Origin: Cheilinus undulatus | Taxonomy: Eukaryota > Chordata > Actinopteri > Labriformes > Labridae | Direction: 5' to 3' | Assembly (NCBI RefSeq): GCF_018320785.1 | Contig: NC_054884.1 | Span: forward strand, 22,569,667-22,633,666 | DNA: 64,000 bases | Shown: positions 1 to 12,079 of the stretch, piece after piece | Layout of the letters: every line of letters begins with the position of its first letter | Numbering within the stretch: position 1 is the first letter of the stretch | Translations under genes and position numbers: made by a program | The notes under the pieces: model-generated | The model's input: the letters and a program-made list of their open reading frames with translations, nothing else | Told to the model about the DNA's origin: nothing | Database searches by the model: none

Positions 1-19
1 TGATTATTTTTCCATTAAT

Positions 20-355
20 ACTACTTTTTACACTGGTATCCTGACGTTTGGGTGCATCATGGCTTGGCTATGAAGTCTGACATTTCTTTTCCAAATTGTT
101 TAGTCAGTGTGCCCATCCAAATTGTAAACATCACAAATAAAAAGGTAACATGTTTTAAAAAGGGGGTTTTACATTTTGAAAATGCCATATCATTCTACAG
201 CATTAAAAAAAACTAAAAATAAAATCATTTCATTTTCTTTTTTTTTTTTTGTCCCTTTGATAAGCGTGGTTGTTGTTCAGGTTAAATGTAAAATATGTTT
301 ATCACAGCTTAACTTAACAATGGACCATGATTTTCCTCACCTCCATGGGCCCACC
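20..355 (+). repeat. Dispersed repeat, copy 1 (partner at 14168-14458)
   Basis: Shares long stretches in the same order and orientation with 14168-14458. Examples are the blocks around TTTAGTCAGTGTGC (copy 2 TTTAGTCAATGTGC) and ATGATTTTCCTC followed by GGGCCC (copy 2 GTGATTTTCCTC, GGGCCC). The copies differ by substitutions and small indels. No coding potential is seen; the 68-codon open frame here is chance. The two copies are direct repeats on either side of gjc1. The element family is not recognised. Confidence 0.6.
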
Positions 356-840
356 ACTGTTCAAGTGAGGGGAGAAACATAGGTGGTTTAAATTTCTGTT
401 TATTTTACCATTTAATTACTATAATATGGGACATATTGCCCCGATTGTTGAACTTCATATTAGAATAGTTGAATGAAAGCTTTTAGGTTAAACAGTAGAG
501 GATGGTGTTTTTTCCTTTACAGTCAGATGGGAAGCTAGTGCATTTAAGGGTAAGTGCATGATAATGCTTTGGCTTTGACTTGCTCTCTCTCCGTCTCTCA
601 CTAAACACAAGCCCCTCCTTGCCATATACCAGCCGTCCATGTCCTCCTCTACTCATAACCTCGCTCTTCCCCTCCTCAGTCCAATCTCCAGGGTGACAGA
701 CAGTTATTACACAAATTAGCAGTAACTTACCTTGGGTAACATTATGATTACATTTTTGAATGAGGACGGCAACCGCATATTTTAGCTGTAATTAGGCGAT
801 GATGATTTTGTATTGCTTGAAGAGTAGCTGCTTCTTTTTT
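356..840. other. Non-coding, upstream of gjc1
   Basis: AT-rich sequence without a supported exon. It may contain part of the gjc1 promoter, because the first probable non-coding exon begins near its right edge, but no clear TATA box or CpG-rich block was seen. Confidence 0.3.
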
Positions 841-923
841 GGAGTGATAAAGGGATCCAACTCTCTCTGACGGAGCGGAGCCAAATGTGCTTCTGATGAG
901 GTGAGGAGTCCGTGGCACAGAAG
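841..923 (+). other. gjc1: Possible gjc1 5' non-coding exon 1
   Basis: A short more GC-rich stretch ends in a strong donor (AAG|GTAAGG, GT at 924-925). It is followed about 1.1 kb later by another acceptor/donor pair at 2005-2073, and then by the strong acceptor directly before the gjc1 coding exon. Vertebrate connexin genes commonly carry 5' non-coding exons upstream of a single coding exon, so this layout is expected. The left edge (transcription start) is a guess. Confidence 0.35.
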
Positions 924-2004
924 GTAAGGCGAAGAGATGTCAAGCTTCTCTTAAAAGAAAAAATATACTTTTGGAAAAGTTACTTTATAATTATATTTAA
1001 AAAAAAACATTGTAAATGTCTAATATACCATATAAGTAGTCATCTCAGCCCCTCTGGGACTATTTTTGACTTAATTAACTTTCTTGTAGCTTTTTAAATT
1101 TAAGCTAGTTCCATCTTTTTTGCTAGCAGCGTTGGTTACCGATTTTAAATTAATTATGTCGGTTATTTTTATTTAAAAAAAACACACCAAATGACAAAAG
1201 TATTTGATAAAAAAAAAGAAACTCTGTCTATTTTTGAAAAAAAGTTTAAACGGGCAAACATAAGGTATAGTTTTTTTTCCATTTTCAATGATGTCAGTTA
1301 ATCTAGTGTTAGCTTAACACTGTTAGCATCCCTAATCAACACACTTCCAGGTGTGTTTCTGAAGTTCAGCTTACTATTACATCGTTTTACATTTCAGATA
1401 AGTCACTAGGAAGAAAATATGAATTAAGATATTTATATCAGCAGTTGAACAAATATCTATTTTTGCCCAACAACCACCGTTAAAGACCTTGAATTAGCCA
1501 GTGCACAGCTAACTTTATTATAAGACAAAGAAAAGCAGCGTACCTCCTACTTGAAAAGCTGAACCTCCCAAATAACCTTTATATTGATAGAAAATAAACC
1601 ACTGGCAATGGAAACTATCATAAAATAACCTTAATTTTCTCAAGTGTACTTGTAATTTCTCAAAGTGGAAAAACATATAAAGGACTTAACCTTTTTCACT
1701 TCTTTCTATTGTACCTCCTATTTGTTGGACTTCATGTATTACGTTAATCTTTAGGTATTTTCCCTTATTTGGGCATAATTGTAAAGTTGGTTTGTTTTAT
1801 TTCAAATTGTAAAGTTATATGACTTTTAACTACTTGAAATGTGAATGTCCTTTGTCTTCAATTAAATGCATCTAGGCTTTTTGAGTGAAAAAAAAAATGA
1901 GCTTTTAGAAATCACCATATATGAAGAATGATGTTTTTTTACTGTCAAAGACAGGATCTGTGTGCAGTTTGGTTAAACAGTGTTTCTCTTGTCTTTGTTT
2001 GAAG

Positions 2005-2073
2005 GTACATGGGGGCTGAAAAATCTCCTAACTCTGGCCGGGGAAACTGCAAGGAAGGACAAATCAAAAGGAG
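2005..2073 (+). other. gjc1: Possible gjc1 5' non-coding exon 2
   Basis: The acceptor is a T-rich tract ending GAAG (2001-2004); the donor is GAG|GTAACA (GT at 2074). The 69 nt between are less AT-rich than the surroundings. It is placed in gjc1 only by position and splice signals, and RNA evidence could overturn it. Confidence 0.35.
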
Positions 2074-2660
2074 GTAACAAGATTAAATTTATCTTGTTTG
2101 CAGAGTTATGATTAACATTCTGTATAGCCTGAGCTGTAGTGACGCAAAGATTTAAAAGGTTTTATTTAAATTTATTTATTTATTTTTGAACAATGTACAT
2201 TCAATATTTTTAATTGTTTTGATAGATGAGGATGGTCCAAGTGTAAGCAATGCAACATTATTTTCAGTAACGCACATGCAGATTACACACATTTATCATG
2301 TCACCTTAATATCTTAATTGTTATAAGGACTCAGGCCCCGACCATGCCTTCACAGAACTCTGATAAAGCAGCACAATAATTTAAGCTTTATTGGCTTTTA
2401 AGTTTAATAGCACCAAATATGTGCATACAAATTCACAGCAACACAGGGCAGAGTGGTTAAGTCATTAGGTCTGAGGTCAGTTCACATGGGAATTTTAATG
2501 ATTTATACTCAGACAGTACATCACACTACAAAAACTACTCCTCTTGATTTCTGTAGTAACACAAACATTCAGTCTTGTGGTGTCTATTTCACTCGTCAAG
2601 CTAATTCATAATGAGAATAATAATAATAATAATACTGTAATAGCTTTGTTTGTATGGCAC

Positions 2661-3095
2661 TAGGGCTTGGCAATTAATCAAAATTTAGACTGAATCACAG
2701 TATGTCCTACTGCAATTTTTCAATCCCAGACCTGAAATATGTTTTAAAATACCAGTTAAATACATTTTTTGATGCAGAGATGGTATGCTCCAACTATTAT
2801 GTAAACATTCAAGCATCAATTTCAGCTGGAATAGTTCACAAAACATCCTTGTTTTTGTGTATGTTTGTCTTATTGAAAATAAGACGGACATTAAAACGTC
2901 ATTCCCTTTAATGAAACAACTCATGGAATTAGCATTGAGTCAAAATTATTGCAGTTATTTATTTTTTAATTCTTCAGCCTTTGTTTAATTTAACAAATAT
3001 TGTGTTTGTTGTAAAATTTTGATTGCTTGTTTGTTGAGAAATGGATAGGATGAGGAACTTAAAAAAATAATCGCACATTAAATTGCAATCGCAAT
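2661..3095. mobile_element. hAT-type MITE remnant
   Basis: Starts TAGGGCTTGGCAATTAATC and contains AATAATCGCACATTAAATTGC followed by a G run near the right end. This is the usual look of abundant fish non-autonomous elements that begin TAGGGCTGGGC. The right terminal repeat is lost. The overlapping 67-79 codon frames on both strands are fortuitous. Confidence 0.55.
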
Positions 3096-3104
3096 ATTGG
3101 GGGG

Positions 3105-3260
3105 GAAACGAATGAATGAATTATTGAGCTTTATTGTCATTATATATACAGTGCAATGAAATTCTGAACAGCTTTCTCTTGTTGAGTTGAAAAAAGGCGG
3201 ACAAGAATAAATAGAAATGGAAAAAATCACAATTAGATGATTTTCTCAAAACGTTCATCC
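3105..3260 (+). repeat. Retroposon-like tail repeat
   Basis: Contains GAGCTTTATTGTCATTATATA followed by a CAATGAAATTCTG block, a sequence commonly met in fish genomes as a short interspersed or LINE-tail repeat. This is a family-level impression only, with no coding content. Confidence 0.35.
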
Positions 3261-6129
3261 CAAAAAACAGATGTTTATAAAGTGCTTTAACAGACATAGC
3301 AAAGACATGGACTCAGAGCCTGATGAGGAGATTCAGAAAAGTAATTATAAAGTGTATTGTTTTGTGTATTTCATCGTAGGGCATTGTATCTCAATGCATT
3401 CCATGATATTGTAATTTATCATTGTTATAATATTTGTGAGGTCACACTGGAGAGCTCTTTAAACTAATATAATTCTGGTTATTATAGGGCATCATGTCCA
3501 GTATAGAGGATATATATGACCATTCAAGAACATTAAAATAATCATGGGCTGGAGAGCTTTTTGAAACAAGTGGTATCGATAAAAAACGTAAAGGACATCA
3601 TTAAAGAAACCAAGACACTTGTAAAAAAAAAAAAAAATTAAAAGCCTCTTATGTGCTGATTTCTTATTCAAATTAAGCATGGTTGAAAGTATAGACTTCA
3701 ACACTTTCTTAGGTGTCAAGTGTTATTCTGGGCATTATATGATGTAATGATTATTTACTGGTTTAAAAAAAATTCCCTTTTAACTTAAGTCTTAACCTGG
3801 GAAGTTTTTCTCAATAACTGTTTTAACTTCAACCATAGCACTTGATTTGAAGGGTGCTGTAGCTGAGTAAAGTTTTTGGCTACAGTACTCCCTTTTTTGT
3901 TGTCCTTTTTTATTTGTAGTCAATAAATATAATGCCAGATAAACAGGGTTTGCCTGTTTTATTGATTTGACTTGGATGAGATTACACTGGAAACCTGGGG
4001 TCAGATATAGTTAGCTTGGACTATTCCTTTTATGATAATGAATCGAAGGACACCCTGAAAATAAAGGCAATTTTTAAAGAGTAGACACCACAAAGTCAGT
4101 GATTGTATCTGTTTTCATAATCCTGTCATAAATGGTTAAAAAGAATACCTTACATACAGAGCCTGACATGTAGAAAATATAAAAATGACAAAACTTTAAA
4201 CGCTCTTGCTCCAGGCACCTATTGTTGAGTTCATAAAGTAACATAGGGTTCTTCTTGGCTCTTTCTAGCTGGCTGATTGATTGCATATGAAAGCATGGCA
4301 TACTTACGGTGGCTCCTTTGGCACAACAAATTAAGTCCACGCTAAAGGCTTTTGTCATGTTGACATTGTGTTGTACTGTACTGCGTCGTCTCTCTGACAT
4401 GTTTAGCTGTAACGCATAGGCTCACATGTCAGGATGCACGATGATTGGAAATTCTGGAGATGAAGTGTGGGTGACGGTAACACTTGCAGTCTCTCCTTGT
4501 AGGTCTGCTGTACAGATAATGAGCAAAGCTGGGTTACTGAGGCATGTTGTAATGAAGGCGAGGTACTGTTGTTGTTCTGTTGTTATTCCTCTTTATTTTC
4601 GGTTCAGTCTGGACTGGCCTGATTGTTGGTTGGTCTGAAAAACTTTTTTCACACATGCACTCCTGAAATTTTTTACACAAAGGTCTCATTGGTGTTATCA
4701 TATGGACTTAGTTCTGTTTCTTCATTTTAAATGCATTTTACCAAAGTGAAGCCATCTTTGCATTATGTATGTTACTTTGCAGGGTTTTGTTGCAGTCAAG
4801 ATGCTGACCACATGTCCCATCAGAGTTCTAATGTGGAGCATGCCTTTAATCGAGAGAGAGAAAGCCCCTCCTTCCTCCCAAACCTACAAAAATGAAGTAC
4901 AGTGTCAGCAAACTACAAACTTTTATGGTGGTCTTTTAAGTTAACAGCGGGTGAGTGTGCCTCACTCATAGCATACATTTTGGGTGTAGCATCACTTTAA
5001 CTGCTTTAAAGAAAACCACAAACCTTCTCCCCCACAGTTTAAGCCTATTTAGATAGGCATGCTCTTTAAAGTTACTGTCAAATAGTTCTTTTACTGGCAC
5101 TGTAGGAAACTGGAGGCTGTTGGTCTGGGGCTGAGATGCACCTGGGGAAAATTCCCGGTATCACCTTCAGACCGTCCATGTGGCACTAGGAATAGGCTGA
5201 CGTTGTCTCTACATTTTGAGAAGAAGCATTTTGTTTGAAATGGTATTTATGTCCAGGTAAATTTATGAAAGTGGGTTGTTATTTTTCCCTTATTGCTACG
5301 AAAATACACTAAAAACAAAACAAAAATGAAAATTTGATCTTATTAAATTGTGTGTATTCGATTTTTCATGGTCATTTGTGTTTTGTTTGGGGAGCGATTT
5401 CACTGAGTTGAGCCTCTATGTTAGTGAGTGTTATAACAGGATAATTGGATACGAATAATAAGCCATTAAAACACAGTCTACTGTTTGAAAATGAGCGATG
5501 AGAAGGGTTTTCCCTTGTGTTTGTGATTGCTGTGTTACTGGGCCTCAAAATAAGCACGTTACGCAATACGGCCAGATGTGCAGTTTTAGAGGGCATAGGG
5601 CTGTTAATGAGACGGCCAGGACTTTATTTTATTTTACAGAGTGAGACATAAGAAAGCGTGTCAGCGGGCAGCCAGACCTTGTTTCATAGCAGATACTTAT
5701 TCATTTATTCTCATTACATGTCACAGTGACTCATTGTGACACTGTGTCAGTGTGTTAAACATGAAGTGTCAGTGAGGGAGACGTTCAGTGGAATGATATC
5801 ATCAAATAATATTGTTTTTGGCTTGATTGTGCAAATTTTATTAGCATTTATGAGGTTTTAAGAATTTTGCACACTGATAAAAAGACAAAATCTAAATATC
5901 ATCTTCTGAAAACCAGTGGTTTGAGGCATGTGATTGTTGTTGAAATTATTTTAATTACCAGAAATAATAATTTTGTCAGAAATAAAATACATTTTTTAAG
6001 TAAAAGAAGCTTAGCCTATATGATGTTCCTGCTTTGGAAAGAATAAAACCCATACATTTTAGCTCCCCATTCTGGCACTTCTTATTCTTGGATCAGTGTG
6101 ACTCCTCTGCTTGTATTTTTAGTCCCAAA
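3261..6129. other. gjc1 upstream intron, unassigned
   Basis: Lies inside the putative intron between 2073 and the coding exon. The short open frames (70-108 codons) have no recognisable protein and no family resemblance. Less AT-rich patches at about 4400-4570 and 5100-5210 stand out and could be regulatory or contain unrecognised exons. Confidence 0.3.
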
Positions 6130-7085
6130 TTTTAACAACCAGGGAACTGAAGGGTAATTGGCAATGTGATACACAATATGTGGTCCTTATAACAACAGCA
6201 ACTCAACCACAAAGCAGAAGACCACATAAAATCACAGAGTGGGGTCAACAACTGCTAAGGCACATGGTCCATAAAAGTAGCCCGTGCTCTACTGATTCAT
6301 AGCTGAAGAGTTCTATACTAACCCTGGCATTAATGCAGGCAGAAACAGTGCAAAGGGAGCTTCATGTAATTGGTTTCCATGGTGAGCAGCTTCATGCAAG
6401 CCTCAACCCACCAAGTCCAATGCAAAGCATAGAATGGTATGGTGTAAAGCACACTGACACTGGAAAGCAGCAAAAACATGTTCCATGGACTGACAAATCA
6501 CGTTTCTCTGGCAGTCAGGTGGGTCTGGGTTTGGTGGATGCTGTGAGAATGTTACCTGCCTGACTGCATTGTGCCAACTGGGAAGTTTGGTGGAGGAGGG
6601 ATAATGGTATGGGGCTGTTTTTTCAGGGTTTGGGCTAGGCCCCTTATCACCAGTGAAGGGCAATCTTAATGCTTCAGCATACCAAGACATTTTGGACAAT
6701 GCTATGCTTCCAACTTTGTGGCAACAGTTTGGTAAAGGCCCTTTTCTATTCCAACATGACTGTACCGCAGTGCACAAAGCAAGGACTATAAAGACATGGT
6801 TTGACAAGTTTGGTGTGGAAGAACTTGACTGGCCCACACAGAGCCCTAACTTTAAGCCCATTGTGCACTTTTGGGATGAAACAGAGTTGAATCCAGGCTT
6901 TCTCGTCCAACATCAGTGCCTGACCCATAAATGCTCTTTAGAATGAATGGGCACATATTCCTACAGAAACACTCAAAAAATCTTGCGGAAAGCCTTTCGA
7001 GAAGAGTGGAGGCTGTTATAGCTGCAAAGAGGGCCAACTCCATATATGTTTTGGTTGAACTTGGCAAATATCATGCTGTGTTTTG
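6130..7085 (+). pseudogene. Tc1-like transposase relic
   Basis: Two frames carry pieces of a Tc1/mariner transposase. The first (about 6333-6563) has the catalytic-core entry, with WTDKSRFSG resembling WSDESRF. The second (about 6653-6946) has FQHDCTAVHKA, the second catalytic aspartate region, then WFDKFGVEELDWP and SPNFKPIVHFWDE, where the third acidic residue of the [11 protein letters not shown] motif has become V. The frames differ, so at least one frameshift and several substitutions separate them. It is immobile. The same family occurs antisense at 37915-38260. It lies in the presumed first intronic region of gjc1. Confidence 0.75.
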
Positions 7086-7439
7086 TTAACAAGTGCCTTT
7101 TGTATTCATAATCATGATTCATATGCCTGTCCGGCTTCTCCAAAGTTATGGTGGCAACAACTAAAGTAATTTTAAATAGTTTTTAATGCTTCTAATTTTA
7201 AGTTCGAAGATGTGCTTAAATGATCTGGTATTTTTATAAATATTGTGCTTGAATCATATCAAGCTGTTGTAATTGGTTAATCTTTTTAGTCTGAATAACT
7301 AACAGCATATCCCTTGAAATGTTTTTTCTTTTTTTACTTAAATTGTATATGCTTTTTTTACAATAACAACAAAAGCAAAACATACAAACAAAGCCTGGTG
7401 TCAGAAAAGAGTAGCCCAGTTAGCCTCCATTAAAGTTGT

Positions 7440-8440
7440 CCCTTCTTTTCATGCTCTGTGAACAGATTTAAATTTGGTCCATTTTTCCCACTTTCGGGTG
7501 CTTGAATCTTGTTGAATCCATAAAGCGTGTGTGAATTTCTCCATATCATGTATTTTTTCCACAATGTCCAGCCGGTTTTTCTGATTGGGGGGGTTCTCCT
7601 TACACCATTTCCTTTTAATAGCCTTCGTTGATGCCGCTAGAAGTATTTCAACCAAGTATCAGTCTTTAGCTTGTATGTTTTCTTGTGTTAAATTACCCAG
7701 GGATAATACCTCAAAAGTCATGAGAAGCTCACATCCTAATATTGCTTTCATTCCTTTCCCTACTTCTTCCCAATACATACCAGTAGTTATTTTCATACAG
7801 TGCCAGAAAACATGGGTATGATCAGCATCCTGCTCTCCACACTTTCTCCAGCAGAAATCTTTTCTTCAAACTAGGGGTGATAAAAAATCTGACAATATTC
7901 CTCCTGTAGAATTCCCTCCAGTATCTAGAGCTAGAAGTCCTCATCTGTGTCCTGCACATGTTATACCACTCCTCTTCTGTTATTTCCCTCTTTATTTCCC
8001 TTACCCATTTGTCCCTTATATAAAGAGTTGATGCTGTTCTACTTCTCACCATATTTTGGTACAACACTGACATCGGTCTTTTGACTGAGTTTCTGTATGC
8101 ATTACACAGTGCATCAATCAGCCCGTTTAGCTCATCCCGGAAATCTGACTTGATCTCTTTATTGAAATAATCTCTAACCTATAGACACATAAAAAAAAAT
8201 CCTGTTTGTCTAATTCATACTCTCTTCTTAGTTTTAGAAAGCTTTTGATTTCTCCTTTTTCAATTATTGTTTTAATTATTATGCCTCTTGCCCATTGTTT
8301 AAACCTTTGGTTTAAAATTTTCATCATATGCAGCCCATCTCAAAATGTCTGTTTCTTTATCCAAATTGTATCTCTTACCTTGAAATGTTTTTATTTGGTC
8401 AAAGAGCCAAAGGTTGTCATTTGGCCAATTAGTGTAGTCA
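7440..8440 (-). pseudogene. L1-like LINE ORF2 3' fragment (antisense)
   Basis: Read on the minus strand, three successive short frames (8327-8127, 8073-7822, 7655-7449) resemble the C-terminal end of L1/Tx1-type ORF2 proteins. They contain EEEWYNMCRTQMRTSS, then YWREFYRRNIVRFFITP, and later a terminal basic helix-like segment KAIKRKW. The order is right for one protein broken by frameshifts. The reverse-transcriptase and endonuclease portions are absent, so this is a 5'-truncated dead insertion. The clade call is from motif memory. Confidence 0.6.
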
Positions 8441-9102
8441 CACTGAGATCAGAGTGGAAAGCTGATGTAAGACTCTGAAGTTGATTCAAGCTCTAAACAT
8501 CAAAGAAAATTGTTTTTATTTTCCGAACAAATTGATAACACAATTGACTTCATAAAGTGACAGTGTAATAACAACCTAAAGGCTGTTCTTTTACCGTGTG
8601 GCCTATTTGACTCAGCCTCTGTCCCCTGTTGGTAGATGGATGTCAGGTGCATGTTATTACAAGGAACTGAGCCTTGACTGCTGGAACACACACTATCCCT
8701 AAGAAACCCTTTGAACTCTCCCACAACTACACACATGCAGACACAGTTTATACCACTGAAGTCTCAGCATCTTAGGATTTCTCTCACACGAGTGACTCTC
8801 AGAGATGTCTGCAGCTTAAGGCTTTGGCAGCTGGATGTCTGCAGGTTAAATAGAGTTTTCATGTTAGGTACAGCATGAGCTGGTTTAGTTAACTTGACAA
8901 CAAAATTATTTTTTCTTCTGCAGAAAAAAAACATTGTTCTACTCTTATTTTAATCATGTTGAGATTTTTTTTATTATTATTCCACCCTATCTTTTCAGAA
9001 AAATAGTGTTATACTATTACCTCTGAGCATCTCATTTTCATAGCATGAAGAAGGTTTTTGCATTGAGTTTAGCCATATTTGAAGCAAACACAGGTCAGTT
9101 TT

Positions 9103-10059
9103 ACAGTGCCTATAAAAAGTATTCAACCTCTTGGGTGTTTTAACTTTTTACTGATTTTCTAAATCAGTCATGATCAATATTCATTAATCAATCATGGTAG
9201 AATTGGGCTTTTATGACAGAAAAATGTAAAAAAAAAAAAAAAAAAACACTCAAATATTCAAGTGAAAACAGATTACTACAAAGTAATGTCAATTAAACAG
9301 TTATACGTAAGGTAAAATAAGTGACTGCATAAATAGCTCCTCTTAAAGTGACTGAACTAATCCAACAGAGGTCCATCCAGTTGGTGATAGTTGTCTCACA
9401 ATCAGTGACATGCAGATCACCTGAGTGCAGTGAATGTGTCTCAAGTGATAGAAGTATAAAGAAATGTGTATCTGGATAGTCCAGTCACTGGGTCATCAGT
9501 TTTCCTAGCCACTATTACACCATGAGGACAAAGGGAACACTCAAAGCAACTCAGATAAAAGGTTATGAAAAGTATAAGTTATAGTTGGATACAAGAAATC
9601 CAAGGCACTGAACATCCAGTGGAGTTCATTTAAATTTATCATCAGGAAATGGAAGGAATATGGCCATCCTCCAAACTGAGTGACCATGCAAGAAGGAGGC
9701 TAGTGAGAGAGGCCACCAAGACACTTATAACTACCCTGAAGGAGCTACAAGCTTCAGCAGCTGAGATGGGAGAGACTCTGTGTACAACAACTTACCCAGG
9801 TTCTCCACAGTTAGAGCTTTATGGGAGAATGGCATGTTGAAGAAAAAGTCAAATTAAACCTAAACTAAAGTTTGCCAAAAGGCATGTGGGAGACTCCATG
9901 GTCAAGTGGAAGAAAGTTCATTGGTCTGATGAGATGCTTTTTAGCCTTCAGACAAGACATTATGTTAATGCAATATTAAACATTTTGGTATGATCTGAAA
10001 CATGAGATGACAAATATGCAAAGAAATCAGGAAGAGGGCAAATACTTTTCACAGCACTG
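9103..10059 (+). mobile_element. Tc1-like element relic with mismatched ends
   Basis: The left end is CAGTGCCTATAAAAAGTATTC, the typical outer repeat of a common fish Tc1-like family. Internal sequence includes a transposase N-terminal fragment (SKLSDHARRRLVREATK, about 9680-9720). The right end is different: AGGGCAAATACTTTTCACAGCACTG, the end of another inverted-repeat family seen at 43540-43770, 51233 and 52692-53316. The segment is therefore a composite of two elements or a nested insertion. An A run at about 9228-9246 lies inside it. Confidence 0.65.
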
Positions 10060-10661
10060 TATTGTGTGTCAGTTTCTTTCTTGTGTTTTCCAATACAAAA
10101 GATTTCTTTCACACCAGATGAGAGAGGTTTTAGTTTATAGAACATCTGGATGGTGGACTGGACATAGTAATGATCTGACGTAAAACATCCAATCAAAGTC
10201 ATTCAGTTTACAATAGCAATTATGGTTAGGCATTCCTCCTTTGTTGTCATTACTCTTCCCTTTGTGTACTATTGCCCAGGATGTGTTTAGACATGAGCTG
10301 TAGGGTACAGCTATTAAAAGAAGCAGGGATAAATGAGTTCTTATTATGGAGAGTTGCTCTATTTGATATCTTTGTATACTGTAGCACAGACAAAGTATTT
10401 GGAGAATGAACACTTGTGTGGGGTGTCTTTATTTGTAGAATTAAAGCATTTCTATTTATTCTGTGTGTGTAAGAGACAAATTGAGAGACAAACACAAAAC
10501 GAAGTGTTAATAAATACTGTTTATAGTTTTGTTCTGCACATATCAGACACTGATAGGAAGGAAGGAGTAGCCATTACTTTTCTGAAAGCTAGGCAGATAT
10601 AAATTATTTTCTGTTTCTTTGTAACTGATCAAGAGGTTAATCATTTCTGCTCTCTCCACAG

Positions 10662-10714
10662 GGTACAAACAGGAGGTGTAGACTGCCTCTCACTGTAGTC
10701 TCTCTGCCACTATC
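10662..10714 (+). other. gjc1: gjc1 5' UTR part of the coding exon
   Basis: A pyrimidine tract ending CTCTCCACAG (AG at 10660-10661) is a strong 3' splice site 53 nt upstream of the connexin ATG. The coding exon therefore has a spliced 5' leader. The 53 nt contain no other ATG. Confidence 0.7.
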
Positions 10715-12079
10715 ATGAGCTGGAGTTTCCTGACTCGCCTGTTGGAAGAAATCCACAACCACTCAACATTTGTGGGCAAGATCTGGCTCACAGTCCTCAT
10801 CGTGTTCCGCATTGTCCTGACAGCTGTAGGAGGCGAATCCATCTACTACGATGAGCAGAGCAAGTTTGTCTGCAACTCAGGCCAGCCAGGCTGTGAGAAC
10901 GTCTGCTACGATGCCTTCGCTCCGCTCTCGCATGTCCGCTTCTGGGTTTTCCAAATCATACTGGTGGCCACGCCTTCGCTCATATACCTGGGCTATGCAG
11001 TCAACAAAATCACACGGGCAGAGGAGCAGGCAGGGGGAGTGGGTGGTTATTCAAGGAGGAAAAACAAGAAGCCCTATCTGTCAGGCAGGAGGCAGCACAG
11101 GGGCATTGAAGAGGCCGAGGATGACCAAGAAGAAGACCCAATGATCTATGAGATGGCAGAGGTGGAGAGTGATGGTGGAGGAGCAGCAAAAGAAAACATT
11201 GGTGATGGACCGACGAAGGTCAAAGTACGCCACGACGGACGGCAGCGCATCAAGGCAGATGGACTGATGCGAGTTTATGTGCTTCAGCTCCTGGTCCGCT
11301 CCTTGCTTGAGGTGGCTTTCCTGTGTGGACAGTATGCCTTGTACGGTTTTGCTGTCCCTGCCTCATATGTATGCTCAGACCTGCCTTGCCCTCACAGCGT
11401 GGACTGCTTTGTGTCACGGCCCACTGAGAAAACCATTTTCCTCCTCATTATGTACACCGTCTCCCTGCTCTGCCTGGTGCTCAACATATGGGAGATGCTT
11501 CACCTGGGCGTAGGAACCATCTGCGACATTGTTCGCTACCACAGGTCAGAGCTCTCAGATGATGAGCTTTACGGGCTCACACACGGCGTTCTTAACGAGG
11601 CCAGATCGAGTGGGGAGGACTACAGCAGCTACCCTTTTTCTTGGAATGCACCGTCAGCTCCACCAGGATACAACATTGCCATCAAGCCTCCCCTGGTATC
11701 TGCAGGACACCATGAACAACCGCTACCCATCACTGATCTCAGTAACGCAAAGATGGCATGCAGGCAGAACCACGTGAACATCGCCCAGGAGGAGCGCCAG
11801 CAGTATGCCAATAATGATGAAAACCTGTCGACACACGGGATGGGAGATTGCCCCCAAGGCATTCATGGGGACATTCATCAGCCTCAGAGCAGGCCGGAGG
11901 CAGAAAGTCAGGCCTACAGCCAACCACAGATCCACAATAATAACCACAAGAAGCCTCAGCGAGAACGCAAACACAGACAACAAGCCTCTAAACACACCGG
12001 CAGCAAAACAGACGCAGACAGAGGCAGCAGCACCAGCAGCAGCAAATACGGAGTCATAAAGGGGTCAGAGTGGATTTGA
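10715..12079 (+). CDS. gjc1: Gap junction gamma-1 protein (connexin 45 type)
   Basis: A complete intronless reading frame of 454 aa. Connexins form hexameric hemichannels in the plasma membrane that dock into intercellular gap junctions. Four membrane segments are visible near residues 23-40, 76-94, 186-208 and 239-260. The first extracellular loop has C53-x6-C60-x3-C64 and the second C220-x4-C225-x5-C231, the spacing expected of connexins. The cytoplasmic loop is long (about 95-185), with a basic part followed by a highly acidic stretch, as in gamma connexins. The C-terminal tail (about 190 residues) is rich in Q, H, N and S and ends SEWI, comparable to the PDZ-binding end of Cx45. It is longer than mammalian Cx45 (about 396 aa), mostly in loop and tail. 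The start fits the family N-terminus [19 protein letters not shown]. Orthology rests on this and on the neighbours dbf4b and adam11. Confidence 0.9.
   Translation: MSWSFLTRLLEEIHNHSTFVGKIWLTVLIVFRIVLTAVGGESIYYDEQSKFVCNSGQPGCENVCYDAFAPLSHVRFWVFQIILVATPSLIYLGYAVNKITRAEEQAGGVGGYSRRKNKKPYLSGRRQHRGIEEAEDDQEEDPMIYEMAEVESDGGGAAKENIGDGPTKVKVRHDGRQRIKADGLMRVYVLQLLVRSLLEVAFLCGQYALYGFAVPASYVCSDLPCPHSVDCFVSRPTEKTIFLLIMYTVSLLCLVLNIWEMLHLGVGTICDIVRYHRSELSDDELYGLTHGVLNEARSSGEDYSSYPFSWNAPSAPPGYNIAIKPPLVSAGHHEQPLPITDLSNAKMACRQNHVNIAQEERQQYANNDENLSTHGMGDCPQGIHGDIHQPQSRPEAESQAYSQPQIHNNNHKKPQRERKHRQQASKHTGSKTDADRGSSTSSSKYGVIKGSEWI

Noticed and set aside
4074-4400. 108-codon open frame on the minus strand
   Set aside because: No recognisable motif, AT-biased, inside a presumed intron, and no splice or conservation support visible.
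6403-6861. 152-codon open frame on the minus strand
   Set aside because: Antisense shadow of the decayed Tc1-like transposase.
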